A DNA stretch of 64,000 nucleotides from Plantago ovata (lineage: Eukaryota; Streptophyta; Magnoliopsida; Lamiales; Plantaginaceae), in assembly GCA_028274465.1 (NCBI GenBank), contig CM051458.1:104486855-104550854 (forward strand). The letters run 5' to 3'. The position numbers were made by a program, and so were the translations under genes. The notes under the pieces are model-generated. The model ran no database searches and was not told where the DNA came from. It worked only from the letters and a program-made list of their open reading frames with translations. Positions within the stretch are counted from its first letter, which is position 1. Each line of letters opens with the position of its first letter. This document shows, in pieces, positions 11,312-22,724 of this stretch.

Positions 11312-12039
11312 AACTGATGAAGAAGCACAGTGGTATGAGATTAAACATCTCAAAATTTACCATCTAACCAAATAAGCACATCTACACTTGCTTAATTAAC
11401 ATATGATTCAAAGAAAATCAATAAGTTCAATGCAGAACCAAATGTTACAAAAAAGAAAAGCCAAGAAAGGAATCATATCTAGTACACTATTTGTTTGCGA
11501 GTTTGAGAATGAGTTCAAGAGACCTGAGAGACTGAAAGACGGAGAGAGAAAAAACGCTTCAGAACTACATCGGGCTCGGTCTCTCAGTACGCGAGCTTTT
11601 ACGGGCCGCACACGCGCCTTGCACAACCTTTCCAGAATCCAGCTCTTGTGTTTAGAAGTTTTCTCTGGCCCAATCATGACCATTTCCACTTCAATTATGT
11701 GCAGTTGATATATATATATATGAGCCCTGAAGTCGCAAGTAAACTCAGTCATGATTTATTAGTCATACAAATTTGTAAAGGGACCACGTTGCACAACGAC
11801 ATGGAAGAAACCCTCTTATTATATCCCGCTCCTTCATAACTCATAAGCCCTTCACAAATATAAAATTTCCCCCATAACTGAAAAATCAGGTTGTGTTTTA
11901 ATCATAACCCCTTTACTTCACTTCCTGCTCGTTACTACTTCGTTTACTCACGAACCTCCCTTTAAACCCTTTGTCCAAGAACCAAAAATCAAGAATCCCT
12001 GCAATTCGTCATATCTTCAATTTAATTAGTGATGGTTTT

Positions 12040-12290
12040 TACTAGAAGTTGTTCTTGTGGGTGAAGGCTGTAGCGGACTAATTGGCAAGCATTTGAATGG
12101 AGCTTACATATCGACGACGACAACACGATAAGTTCTTATGAGCAAAGGCTTAAGCGCACGATTGACGACATCACGCGAAGTTCTTGTGAGCGCATCATCC
12201 AAGACTTGCCCAACGAAATGAAACTCAATATGGATACTAAACACGCTACTTCACAAGGTTCGTGTTCTACAGGCGAAATTTAGCGTACAA
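12040..12290 (+). pseudogene. Possible second F-box-like remnant
   Basis: The frame from about 12075 to 12283 encodes LHIDDDNTISSYEQRLKRT, then CERIIQDLPNEMKLNMD, which resembles the lead-in and first residues of an F-box (LPNE.KL). No ATG stands in frame before it, and the F-box does not continue. Its position after the 11716-11770 block, which matches 7018-7080 just before the F-box pseudogene at 7760, supports a duplicated and decayed F-box copy. Weak call. Confidence 0.3.
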
Positions 12291-12299
12291 CAAGTAGTA

Positions 12300-12625
12300 G
12301 TATGATAAGAATATGAATAAAGTGTAATTATGAATGTATTACATGAATTCCGGCAACTTACTAAAATTTCCACCAAAAAGTCTAACTTTTTTATGAAACA
12401 ATTCTTATCATCTCGAGCGATAAATACAAATGTATGAAAGATTCTCTTTATAAAGTTTCAATAATAATTACAATCTAGAATATGTAGTATGGACAACATA
12501 TATAGGCAGTGAACAGAACTTTGTGCGCATATGGATGTTGATCTGAACAGAACTTCGACACAAAGTACACAATGTGACATAAAATAAAAAAGAGCACGAG
12601 AGTAGGTGCATGGCACTCGGAGCAA

Positions 12626-12658
<33 letters not shown>

Positions 12659-13368
12659 TATTATTATTATTATTATTATAATTATAGCAATTGGAAGAAG
12701 AAAAATCTACAACATGTTTGACTCTCAATTAGTGAGAGGACTTTTAAATAGTAACCATAAATGTGAATAGAAATTACTGTTGAGAGGGTTTTGTGAATTT
12801 ATATTTGGGTTTGAGTTAGTAAAAGGTAGTAGGATATAGAGGGAATATTAATAGGACTGATGATGATAGGTTATGATTAGATGATTGAATAATTGGTTAG
12901 TTATAGTTGGTTAAATTTAGTTGTATTGGAAATTGAGTAGATTTGGTTGGGAATTGTATTTTTTTTATTAGATGAAATAATATGAAGGATATTGGAGTGA
13001 ATTAAAAATCTGATTTCGAAATGTACTCTCCTAAATACGTTTTTTTTTTAATGTATTTTTTTAAATAATTTTTTGTTTTTGTAAATAATGTAATATTATT
13101 AAATTTGTGAAAATAATTTTTTTTTTTTTTTTTTTGCAATCTGATTTTGAAATGTAGTCTCCTAATTTTGTTTCTACTTTTTTTTAAAATAATTTAATTT
13201 AATATTATGAAATTAGTATAATGAAAAAATATTAATTGCAACAACTAGAGAAGGGGCAGATAAAAATTATTTTTTATTGCAACAAGTAAGGAATGTTCAA
13301 ATGAAATGGAAAAGCAGTAGCGGTGTTTGATGTCACTTGACTAAAACAATGTATAACACAATACAATC
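12300..13368. other. AT-rich intergenic DNA
   Basis: Holds the (AAT)n/(ATT)n tract at 12624-12686 and long T- and A-runs around 13020-13150. No gene seen. Confidence 0.7.
12624..12686. repeat. (AAT)n followed by (ATT)n microsatellite
   Basis: About eleven AAT units turn directly into ATT units, so the tract is an inverted repeat that can fold on itself. Confidence 0.95.
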
Positions 13369-15535
13369 GAAGTGCACACCGACTTTTATAAAGGAACGGC
13401 ATCAACCAACCCATTCGCCAAACATAGCCGTCATCTGCCGATAACAAGGAAAAGCAATCTGTTCGATTATCTCATTTTCTCCGTTGAGATGCGGTGGGAT
13501 GATGAGATCACCGGATTCCTCCTCAATGTACCATGTCGGACCAACATATTAGCATTCATACTTCTGATTTCAGGAATGGCAAATGGAGGCCCTAACAATA
13601 ATGCTCCAATTCAAAGGTGGGCCCCCATCCAATGGAATATGAAACATACGAGGGTCCTCATTCAGTGACTGCATCACATGTGGGTGAATGGAAAAATTCG
13701 TGGCAACCCTGCACTCTGACGTTCTCAACTCTCAGCTGTCCGCGCGGCTGCAGTTGCTCAATGCCCCGAATTAAGCAGCGTTTCACCAATGGCTTTTTCT
13801 AGCAAACACCAGCGTCTACATACTCAATTCACGCAAGTTTCCCGTAATAATGAATAAGCATGTTTAACAAGTTCACACCATGTTACGTGTAGCATTACGA
13901 CAAATCATTTCAGACAAAGGAAGTTCATCAGCATTCAGAGATTAAAGTTACACCAAATTAAACCTCCAACATGCATTACATCGTAAATGATTGAAAGATA
14001 AAGTGTGCATAACAACTAAGCTTGCATCCAAGCTTTTATTCCATATCAAATAACCATTAAACTTGCGGATTCGACATTCATGGGGTCGGCCAGTTCTCCC
14101 TGGTATCTTGGCGGTCCTCCGAACTGGAGCTCGCCTCGATCCATCATGGGGTAGGAGCGGAGCTCGCGAATATGAAGTTTGTCTCAAACGGGGATTGTGT
14201 TATTTCCCCGATAGGCTGTCCCGGAGGGAAAGAGATCATGACAAAGGAAATTATTTTTTCAATGTAAACGCAATAATCACCTTACGTCGAATATCACCAC
14301 TGCCCTACAATACCCTGGTTGCCAAAGCATTCACCGCCGGCAACACAGGGGAGGATTATTTCGCCCACTCAAAGCTATTGTCCTCGTACATCCAGTTAAC
14401 GTAGTTTAGGCAGCACCAATTTCATCGCAACCGGAAAAAAAAAGACAATTCAGAATATCCATAAGTCAAGTGACAGATACATTCTCGAACAATAAATTTC
14501 AACAACTGCCAACTGATATTCTATCCCAACCAACAATTCCTATATGCATTTCTGTCTCAATTAAGAAAAATTATTTTCACAGTAAGGCCACAGTAACGAT
14601 TTTAATTCCTTGCATAGTTTCATTCATTGTAATTATCACTCATAAACTAGCCACATTCAAAATAATTAAATTGCCTGACAACTCAACGTAAACCGAATTC
14701 ACAGTAAACCCAATCTAAAGCCAGTAATCAAATTAAACCCAAATCCAAAATTCACACTAAAGTAAAAAAAAAAATGAAAGTCCACTGGAGAAATCACAAG
14801 ATTCACAACAAACTTTATTGAATATCAATTCCAACAACAACACTATCACATAAGCAAACTGCCCATGAAATCCAAACAAAGCAGAGAATCCTAACTCCAA
14901 CTGGAATTGAAATTAGTGCAGTGAATAAATTTCGAACACCATCACTTCAATAAAAGCAAATTCGGGGCCAAACTAGTACAAAAATCCAGAAAAAAATATC
15001 GAAACCCTAATTCGAAATCATATAAAAACAACCAATTCCAACACAAATTAGAAAGATCAATCCATATGAGGAGCAGACTTACCAAAAAATTGCCGATTCA
15101 GCGCCGCTGGAGCATCGCCAGATTTTTTTCCGTCAACAAATCGGAAAATAGCTCCGATAAGGTTGTAGATTGGAGAGAGACGATCACGACCATGTATTCT
15201 GTTTCATGAAATAAGGTCGGATGATCGAAAATTAGGCCGGTAGCTTCGAACGGCAGAGAAAGATAGTGGGTGGACATAGAATTCTATGTTCCTAGAGAGA
15301 GAAAGTGAAAGAGAAATAATAGAAATGGATTATGAATAGTAGGAATAGTAATGTGGGCTTCTATAATAGAGAGTCAAACGTGACTAGTATTTTGTACAGG
15401 TCTAGAGGCCTCTATAATTGAGAGCCAAACATGCAGCTAGTTTGTCAAATTGTCAAAGGCTCAAATTAGTGCTCTTTATTGAAGTCAGGGAGAGGCTTTT
15501 GGTTTTTGAAGGTGGCTGATTTTGGTGTGCACTTC
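13369..15535 (-). ncRNA. Transcript-like, non-coding or pseudogene locus
   Basis: The segment is bounded by a perfect 12-bp inverted repeat (GAAGTGCACACC at 13369-13380 and its complement at 15524-15535). Two islands, 13370-13800 and 14060-14420, are clearly GC-richer than the neighbours, yet no frame is open for more than about 110 codons. The minus strand at 15084-15300 looks like a plant 5' leader exon: CT-rich start, then a strong donor (TTTTG|GTAAGT) at about 15083. The minus frame at about 14050-14150 reads MMDRGELQFGGPPRYQGELA and stops soon after. This fits a minus-strand long non-coding RNA or a dead gene. The family is not recognised. Confidence 0.35.
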
Positions 15536-15630
15536 CGGTTTGGTTGAATGTCCCCCTTGTTGTTCCTGTTTCTATCTGTTTATTTCAACCGAGTGGTATG
15601 GGGTTTAGAACTTTAAATGCTTATTTGTTT

Positions 15631-15793
15631 GACGGTGTTATCCTTCTCGTAACTGAGCATTAATTTCTTATGCTGTTATGCTCAGACTTCTTATTGAATG
15701 AATTTTTACTTGTATGACCGTTGTTATCCTTCTTGTAACCGAGCATTAACTTCTCATGCTCAAATTTTTTATTAAATGAATTTTTACTTGTAT
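15631..15793. repeat. Direct tandem duplication (~80-bp unit)
   Basis: Two copies (15631-15715 and 15716-15793) share GTTATCCTTCT, GAGCATTAA, ATGCTCA and GAATTTTTACTTGTATG. Located 340-500 bp upstream of the TraB gene. Confidence 0.85.
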
Positions 15794-16134
15794 GGCCGTG
15801 TGATTTTATTTTTATTTTTCTTATCATTCTTCAGTTCAGTTGACCTAGCTCGCGTTTCATTTCATTGTACATTTTAATCTCAACCATTCAATTTGTAGAG
15901 TTAAATCTTAACCCCTAGTTTTATTACAATTTTAAATATTGGGTTCGGGTCTGGACAATTTTGTAAACCGACCGGGTGAACTAATTGTCGGGCCTCTTAT
16001 TGCAATCCAAATTGCCAGATTATGATCAATAGCCCAGAATAATTCCAGGCCTCTTTTAGTATGGGCCCAACCCAAATATAGTTTAGTTTGAGATATTTGT
16101 TGTTTCTTCTGAACCAACACCAACCAGTAGCACC

Positions 16135-19100
16135 ATGAAATCGTTAATGGCGTCATCTCCTTTCCCAATGTTGACCCCTAATCCCCACACCCACACTCGT
16201 CCTCTGAAACCCACCTTCAGAAATCTCACCACTCCACATTCTACTACACCCTCCTCCGCCATTTCTCCACCACCTGCAAATTTCAATTTCAAGAACGAAA
16301 TTCTCCAGCTTTCCACAGCTTCAATAGCCGAAACTCACCCTGAACTACTCGACCTGGCTGAGAACGGAACCTTGGTGATGATCAAGAAGAGCCAGTATGG
16401 GCCTGTTCCTTCCTGGAGAAGTGAGTTTGTGGAGCCTGAGGATATTTGGATTGTTGGGACTACTCATATTTCTCCAGAATCGGCTTCCGATGTCGAAAGG
16501 GTTATTAGGGCTTTGAGGCCTGATAATGTTGTGGTTGAGCTCTGTAGAAGCAGGCAAGGCTTTTGAAAATGGTTTAATTTTCTAGTTAAATGAGTTGAAA
16601 TGTCAAAATGGGACTTAATTACTTGATGATCCTTCCAGTTTAATATGTTTATGAATCTTAGTGCTTTTAGTAGATATGGTGCTAAATTTGCCATGTGCTG
16701 ACATTTGCATCATCTCCACTTTGGTACTAGTAGAGAATGTGATTGTTTACCAATTGCCCATGTTCTTAAGTGTCGTACCATACTTGTACTATCATATGTT
16801 GTAGTGTACGCTAGATTAACGTTAGACGTACTACCCTGAGAGCAGTGTCATAGTAGTATGAAAATTTAGTGCATACCATACGTGTACTATTATGCGTTGT
16901 AGTGTACAATACATTAATGCACATAGACGTTAGACGTTCTAGTACTACCCTGAGGTTTACCAGTAGTGTGATGGAACTTAGAAAGATGAAATTAAAATGA
17001 TGTCTTCATATGACCTGGAGAGTTTTATCATGGTTACAGATTGAATCACTCATGTAATGGTAACAATGGAAGGAAATGAATGCATGGATTTACGTATTAG
17101 TTTTGAAATAGGTCTACGTCCATGGGAAAGAAAGATCCGTTATGTTAAAAAAATAAACACTAATGTTTTGCATTTATTGCTGTCGATGGTATGTTTCATA
17201 ATTATGCTCATGCAAAGCTGATCTTTGATTCTTCTCTATGGAGCAATGGACATCTTTTTATGTAGCTTTAGTTTAGATATGTTGGTATATATCTGGACTT
17301 GTTAGGCCATGAGGTTACAATATTTTCATTTTTCAATCCAGACTTAATTTTACCTGTTGCAGATTTGTTTTTCAGAGCTGGGATTATGTACATTTCTGAT
17401 AACGATGATCAGAATCAGCAACTACGATCGAACATGTTCTCGCTAAGTGGGACTGGGTTCTTTGGTGCTGTTGGACGTAGCATCAATTTGGGTTTGTCAT
17501 TGTACCTTTATGTGAATGCCGTTACAGCAGTTGTTTCATAAGTAGTTGGTTATTCATTTTTTTTTTTTTGTCTTTTTGTTTTTGTTTCATGCCAGGAGGT
17601 CAATCTGCTTTGGCACTAAGGTTGCTCTTGGCAGCTTTCTCATCAAAATTATCTTCCGATAACAATCGCCCCTTTGGTGATGAGGTGGATACTTTTAAAC
17701 CTCAGTCATTCACTTATTTTTGCTTTTAGGTTATACATTGTAGTCTCTAAGCCATTTTTTGTGATGCAAATTTTAGTTTCGTGCTGCTCGTAAAGCTTCA
17801 GAAGAAATTGGTGCACAGTTAGTGTTGGGCGACAGGCCAATCGAGATAACTGTACGTTGTTCCTTTCATTTCGTATAGCACAAACAAATTATCCAGTCTA
17901 TACTTTTACGAGGCCTAAATTTGGTTTTAGTTTGAAATTTCTAGGCATGCAATTGCTTATTGTCATAATTTATTTCTTTTTCCAGCTTGAGCGGGCATGG
18001 AGTTCACTAAAGTGGAAGGAGAAATTGAGCCTAGTCTCTGCTGTGATTCGTGGGATTACATCGCCTGACATCTCCACGAAGACATTGGAGGTTTGTTCAA
18101 TCTTTTGATTCTCCATGAATATTTTCTATATCTGCCTTCTGAGGTTCCTCTGTTCATATTTAATTATTTCTCTAATAAATACAACTATGATTTTAATGAT
18201 CTTTGAGGGTGTAACAATTGTGAATTTAATGAAATACAAAATTGTATGGAAAAGCAGAAAAAGTAAATATTTTTAAGAATAGTTGCCATAACGATTTTTG
18301 ATTGCTTTAGGTCCACAACTAACATTGCTGTTGTTGCTTGTATTTCAGGAATCTGGTAATGGTGATGGTAACTTTCAGCTCTATGAGCAGCTAAGTTACT
18401 CGTATCCCTCACTGCTGCCTCCTCTCATTCATGAACGAGATATAGTGAGCCTTCCCAAAAACTCAAAAAACTTCAATTCTCATCGTCATTTCTATTATGG
18501 CTTGCAGATTACAGTATCCATGGCTTCGAGATTCACAAATGCACTTAGTCTTTTAGGGCATCTTTCAGTTTTTGCTATTTTTTCTATCTGGGGAATTTCA
18601 TAGGGAAACCCATTGTTATCACACATATCCATAACCTGTGGCAGTCCGTAATTATAATTTTTTTTTCCTTCATAAAATCACATTTCACCTGCTGCTACAT
18701 TTAACAAGTTTTCATGCAGAAAAGTGAAAACAAGTCCAAAATTATGGTAAAAGTTGTGCAGAATACTAACATGTTAAATTTAGCAAAAGTTGTGTGATGT
18801 TCCTCTGCTAATATCTCTAAAGTTGTTTGTGCATTTTGATTCTTTTATGCTGCTTCATTCATTCGGCTAACATTTTCTTTATTGTGCTTTCAGTTTATTG
18901 CTTGGTCCCTGAAGAGGAGCAAAGCTGTGAACAACAGTAAAACAGTGGTAGGAGTTATTGGCAAGGGCCATATGAATGGAGTTATCTACTCACTACTTTC
19001 TGATACAGGCAACTTACGATTCAAAGATCTTGCTGGGAAGAGACCTGGAAGCGAATATGGCTGGGTTGGTTCAATAGCTAAAGACTTGGTAAGAGATACT

Positions 19101-19154
19101 GTAATCGGCATTCTATTATGGCTTGCATACGAACAGGTGAAGTCGATGTTATAG
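16135..19154 (+). CDS. TraB family protein (plant TRB1-like), seven exons
   Basis: Exons 16135-16553, 17376-17491, 17596-17684, 17777-17851, 17986-18090, 18349-18444 and 18894-19154 join without a stop into 386 residues. The TraB domain starts near residue 90: IWIVGTTHISPESASDVERV is the first motif (conserved GTxH), VVVELCRSRAGIMY follows across exons 1 and 2, and GVIGKGHMNGV near residue 325 is the second (GxGHxxG). A C-terminal hydrophobic segment (TVIGILLWLAYEQV) could be a tail anchor. In Arabidopsis, TraB proteins sit at ER-mitochondria contact sites, bind VAP27 and influence mitophagy; that role is inferred here by family. The N-terminal 60 residues are Pro/Thr/Ser-rich. Intron 1 (16554-17375) begins with GC inside CAG|GCAAGG; all other introns are GT-AG. 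The first ATG is at 16135, a second at 16150. Confidence 0.93.
16773..16955. repeat. Direct repeat inside TraB intron 1
   Basis: Two diverged copies, about 98 bp apart (16773-16840 and 16871-16955), share CGTACCATAC or CATACCATAC, TTGTAGTGTAC and GTTAGACGT segments with ACTACCCTGAG. Confidence 0.8.
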
Positions 19155-21144
19155 AGCATGGCACATAACTGTAAAGCTGGCAGTATATATAGATTCATGT
19201 AAATGCAAAACATTTAGATTTGTACTTTCTACAGTGGCACTATTAATTTATAACTAAAATTTACCATTCCTAGCTCAAACAGTTGTCAACTTCAAGTTAT
19301 TGCCCTTGATGCTATGTAAAAATGTAGTAGTAATTTATAGTACTACTTCCTTCCAAAAAAGTACAAACCTTTAGAAATCAATTTACACTACCAAATTCAA
19401 GAGGAATAAGATGAAGATGTTAATAAAGCGTCTCAACGTTCCAAAAACTCTACACGAAGTTGCAGTCTTTTCTCACAGACAGTGGTGTAACTGGATAAGT
19501 GGATATGCCAGCAGTCAAATGGATAAAAGAAAGGACTGAAATTCATCAGTATCTTAATGATGCATATGATTACTTGAGACAGAGTAAGAACCTATTCCAG
19601 CCTCCAGTAAAACAAAAGTGGAGTGGTCGAGATAATGAGCATTTTGGTTGGAGATGAATGATGGCACAACCCATCTTTCCATGCTTGCTGCTAAACTGAA
19701 GAAGCCAGCATTATCATGGTACAGAATACAGATCCTTTGCTTTGTTTTGTTATTTCTTTTTTATTTTTATTACCATATTTCTTCTTTCAGATTCTTCTGT
19801 AGGAATAAATTTTGTTCAGGGTGCAAAATACTAAAGTGGAGTACCATAGCAAAGGAACTTTAGTCTTTTCATGTTTCCTCATCAAGTTTGACAAACTAGA
19901 TTTCCTTCAATTACTATTATGATTTTGTCATTTTTTATACCGAGTCCCACGTACTTTACTCTCATGTTCTCTACTTTTTTTTTTTTGCTATCATTCTACT
20001 TTGCACATGAATTTCTGTTCTTTATATAAGCCTATTATTATGCTGTCCATATTATAGTTACTTACTTTTTTTTAGAAAGAAGTTAAGTGTGCCTTTTAAG
20101 GATTTTCATGCATTGAGTAATAGGAAATTACAATCATATCCCTATGATTCATATGGGTTTTATCCATGAAACACATTATCATTCACAAATTCTACGTACT
20201 GATAATCATATTGTTGTCGTCCATATTTTATTTATAGTTGAAGTCAATACTCAAATGATTCTCATTTACATCAACCACTTGAAACTTTATACGAAAATCT
20301 TTCATACATCTGTATTTATCCCTCGAGATTATAAGAATTGTTTCATTCAAAAGTTAGACTTTTTTGGTGTATATTTGAGTAAGTTTCTGGAATTCATGTA
20401 ATTCATACTTTCATATTACACTTTATTAATATTCTTATTTTGGCTGGATAACAAGATATCAAGTGTTATTTCCAATTCAGCTGTCATAATTATGAAATAT
20501 TATATTGTTTTCTTGAGCATAAATTGCATTTACCAATCCTTTCTGCTACTATATATATATACTACGCTCAGTTCCAGCAGGTCACTGCAAGCAGAGTTAA
20601 TTTTCCTGTTCTTGGTGAGTTGTCTTTCTTCTTTAGGCTTTCGTCTGTAGCTAACTGTGTTTTTATTTTGTACTTCACCAACCAACCTTTTCCCTTCATA
20701 TATACACCTCCTAACTGAATCCTCCTCATCAACCCTAACACATGTGCTTTGCTTCCAGGCCAGATCGGGGTCTGTGCTCAGCTCCTTGCTTGTTCAAACT
20801 CCAGAACCTTTACCTATTCAAGCTCGTTGCGCAGTCTATAGTGAGCAACCAGTTAAGTAATTTACTGTTTTCATTTCTCCATATTCTGTTTGTTTATGCC
20901 ATGTACTCACTAATTAACAAGTCATGTTCATCATCATGAAAACAGGTTTTATACAGTTTGCATTTGTTAAGATTTATAGAAGGTTATTTTTATTTTATTT
21001 TCTCTGTGCGTGCATGATTTCGCAATTGTACATCTCGAACAACCGTTGTTCGCATACATTTTATAATCTAAAACCTATATATTTTTTTGTGCTGAAAGTC
21101 TATCCATCTTGCTAATTTTTTTATGTAATACTATTAAAACAGTA
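19155..21144 (+). other. Intergenic DNA with exon-like pieces of an unrecognised gene
   Basis: After the TraB gene come several coding-like pieces. About 19515-19655 encodes WIKERTEIHQYLNDAYDYLR followed by QSKNLFQPPVKQKWSGRD before a stop. About 19655-19730 encodes NDGTTHLSMLAAKLKKPALS in another frame. About 20575-20614 encodes VTASRVNFPVLG before a good donor (CTTG|GTGAGT). About 20760-20860 encodes SGSVLSSLLVQTPEPLPIQA after a good acceptor. The pieces are not in one frame set and I cannot name the family. They are most likely remnants of a host gene broken by the rearrangement that made the tandem ARR-like pair. Confidence 0.35.
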
Positions 21145-22724
21145 ATGTCAGCTGAGGGAGAAGGTTCGAGTAACCATATCAGGAACACAAAGAGGAAATC
21201 CCCTGGAATAGAGGGGGATTTCGGAGGAATCGGGGAAAGTAGTCAAACTGTGGACAACAAAAAGCCGAGACTTGTTTGGACAGGGTCGCTACAAAACCGG
21301 TTCTTGGAGGCCCTTCACGTCATTGGCCTTGAGAGTAAGATTTTTTTTCCATCCAAGTGAAGTGTATTATACAACTTACAGATTGCGATCAATTTTATAC
21401 GCAAACTTTGTCCACTGTCTTCCTTACTACTACTTCGTTTTTGTCAGGAGCTGTTCCAAATAATATTCTTGAGGTGATGAATGTTCCTGGATTAACCAGA
21501 GATCAAGTAGCCAGCCATTTACAGGTTCAGATTTCTCTGAACTTTTCAGTTACCTTTACTTCAAATTAGTGTTGTAATGGTTTACATAGTAATATAGTAG
21601 TATTCATATTTCAAAATTTGCAGAGATACAAGATGTCCCTAGAGAAAGTTCATGAGAATGTGATGACAACAGTTGAACAATCTTCTGATAAGGACAAATT
21701 TCCTCCTACAATATTCATCCCATCAGACTCATCATCAAGACCAAACCCGTCACCTCTCCATAGCCAAATCCCTCAGCATGTTCCACGACCTGCGTTTTCT
21801 CTTAATCAGGTAACTTCATCGAGTTGCCTCATATCAGAGAATGTCCCAGTCCAGACAAATTTTGTGGGCCCTAGCATCTCAGATATCAAGCAAATTCTCG
21901 AATCCAAAAGATTCTCCAATGGCCCAAGTAATGTGTCTAGCAATCTTCAATTGCAGAACACCAGTGCTAGTCATGTTTCACTTCCTAAAGCAAACCCTAC
22001 AGTTAATGATCATTATCAGTTGGCTTGCCAATCGTTTCCTTCTTCACCATTACATCAGAGGCCTGATAAGATTATCAGAGAACATCAGCTAGCTGATGTT
22101 ATTAGAGAGTATGAGATGTTGCTGAATTCAGATGAACCACAGGCGGGGAATGTAGAAAATGGAGCTGACATTCAAATCTCTCATAATGTGCCTAGCGATC
22201 TTCAATTGCAGAACACCAGTGCTAGTTATACCTCACTCCCCAATGCAAGCTCTACAATCAGTTATCATTGTCAGTTTAATTGGCAATCGTTTCTTTCTTC
22301 GCCATTACATCAGAGGCCTGATAACATTACCAGAGAGTACCAGATGTTGGTGAACTCAAATGAACCACAGGCGGGGAATGTAGAAAATGGAGCTGCCATT
22401 CAAATCTCTCATAATGTGCCTAGTGAACTTCAATTGCAGAACACCAGTGCTAGTTATATCTCACTCCTCAACGCAAGTTCTACAATCAATGATCATTGTC
22501 AGTTTAATTGGCAATCGTTTCGTTCTTCGCCATTACATCAGGGGCCTGATAACATTACTGTAGAACATCAGCTAGCTGATGTTATGAGCGAGTATGAGAT
22601 GTTGCTGATCTCAGATGAACCACAGGCGGGGAATGTGGAAAATGGACCTGATGTGCAAGTCTCTCGTAATGGGCCATCTTACAGCTTTGATGAGCTTGCC
22701 AAACTGCTCATGGACGAAGATTGA
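21145..22724 (+). CDS. Receiver-less type-B ARR-like GARP transcription factor (gene A)
   Basis: Exons 21145-21334, 21448-21524 and 21624-22724 join into 455 residues. Residues 39-98 form a Myb-like GARP/B-motif (KKPRLVWTGSLQNRFLEAL, then AVPNNILEVMNVPGLTRDQV, then ASHLQRYKMSLEKV), the DNA-binding domain of type-B cytokinin response regulators. The introns fall at the family's usual sites. No receiver domain precedes it: the protein starts MSAEGEGSSNH, and the acceptor context (ACAG|TAATGTCAG) matches gene B exon 3, where the second half of the receiver begins, so the receiver was probably lost. The last exon holds three tandem units (85, 76 and 85 residues) and ends SFDELAKLLMDED. Without a receiver it would be independent of phosphorelay; DNA binding is inferred. 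Expression is not shown. Confidence 0.85.
21930..22667 (+). repeat. Three in-frame tandem units in the last exon of gene A
   Basis: Units 21930-22184 (255 bp), 22185-22412 (228 bp) and 22413-22667 (255 bp). Each encodes LQLQNTSAS, a Ser-rich stretch, QSF.SSPLHQ.PD, then EYEMLL-type acidic residues and EPQAGNVENG. Unit 2 lacks nine residues (the HQLADVIRE region). Confidence 0.97.

Larger units (their letters stand above)
9835..11715. other. Insert-like intergenic DNA between duplicated blocks
   Basis: Copy 1 of the duplication has almost nothing between the blocks ending at 6994 and starting at 7018, whereas copy 2 has this 1.9 kb. It contains a minus-strand coding-like fragment (10080-10400), an 18-bp palindrome (10561-10578) and a short tandem repeat (11170-11311). 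No complete gene seen. Confidence 0.5.

Noticed and set aside
12468-12728. 86-codon minus frame with Asn/Tyr runs
   Set aside because: It is caused by the (AAT)n/(ATT)n tract.
13372-13668. 98-codon plus frame in the GC-rich island
   Set aside because: No recognisable domain. The splice-like signals of this locus are on the minus strand, and the frame crosses a probable acceptor-like CAG. Treated as chance.
18490-18603. Possible extra TraB exon
   Set aside because: The frame stops and breaks the phase. Exons ending at 18444 and starting at 18894 join exactly in phase to the conserved FIAWSLKRSKA segment.
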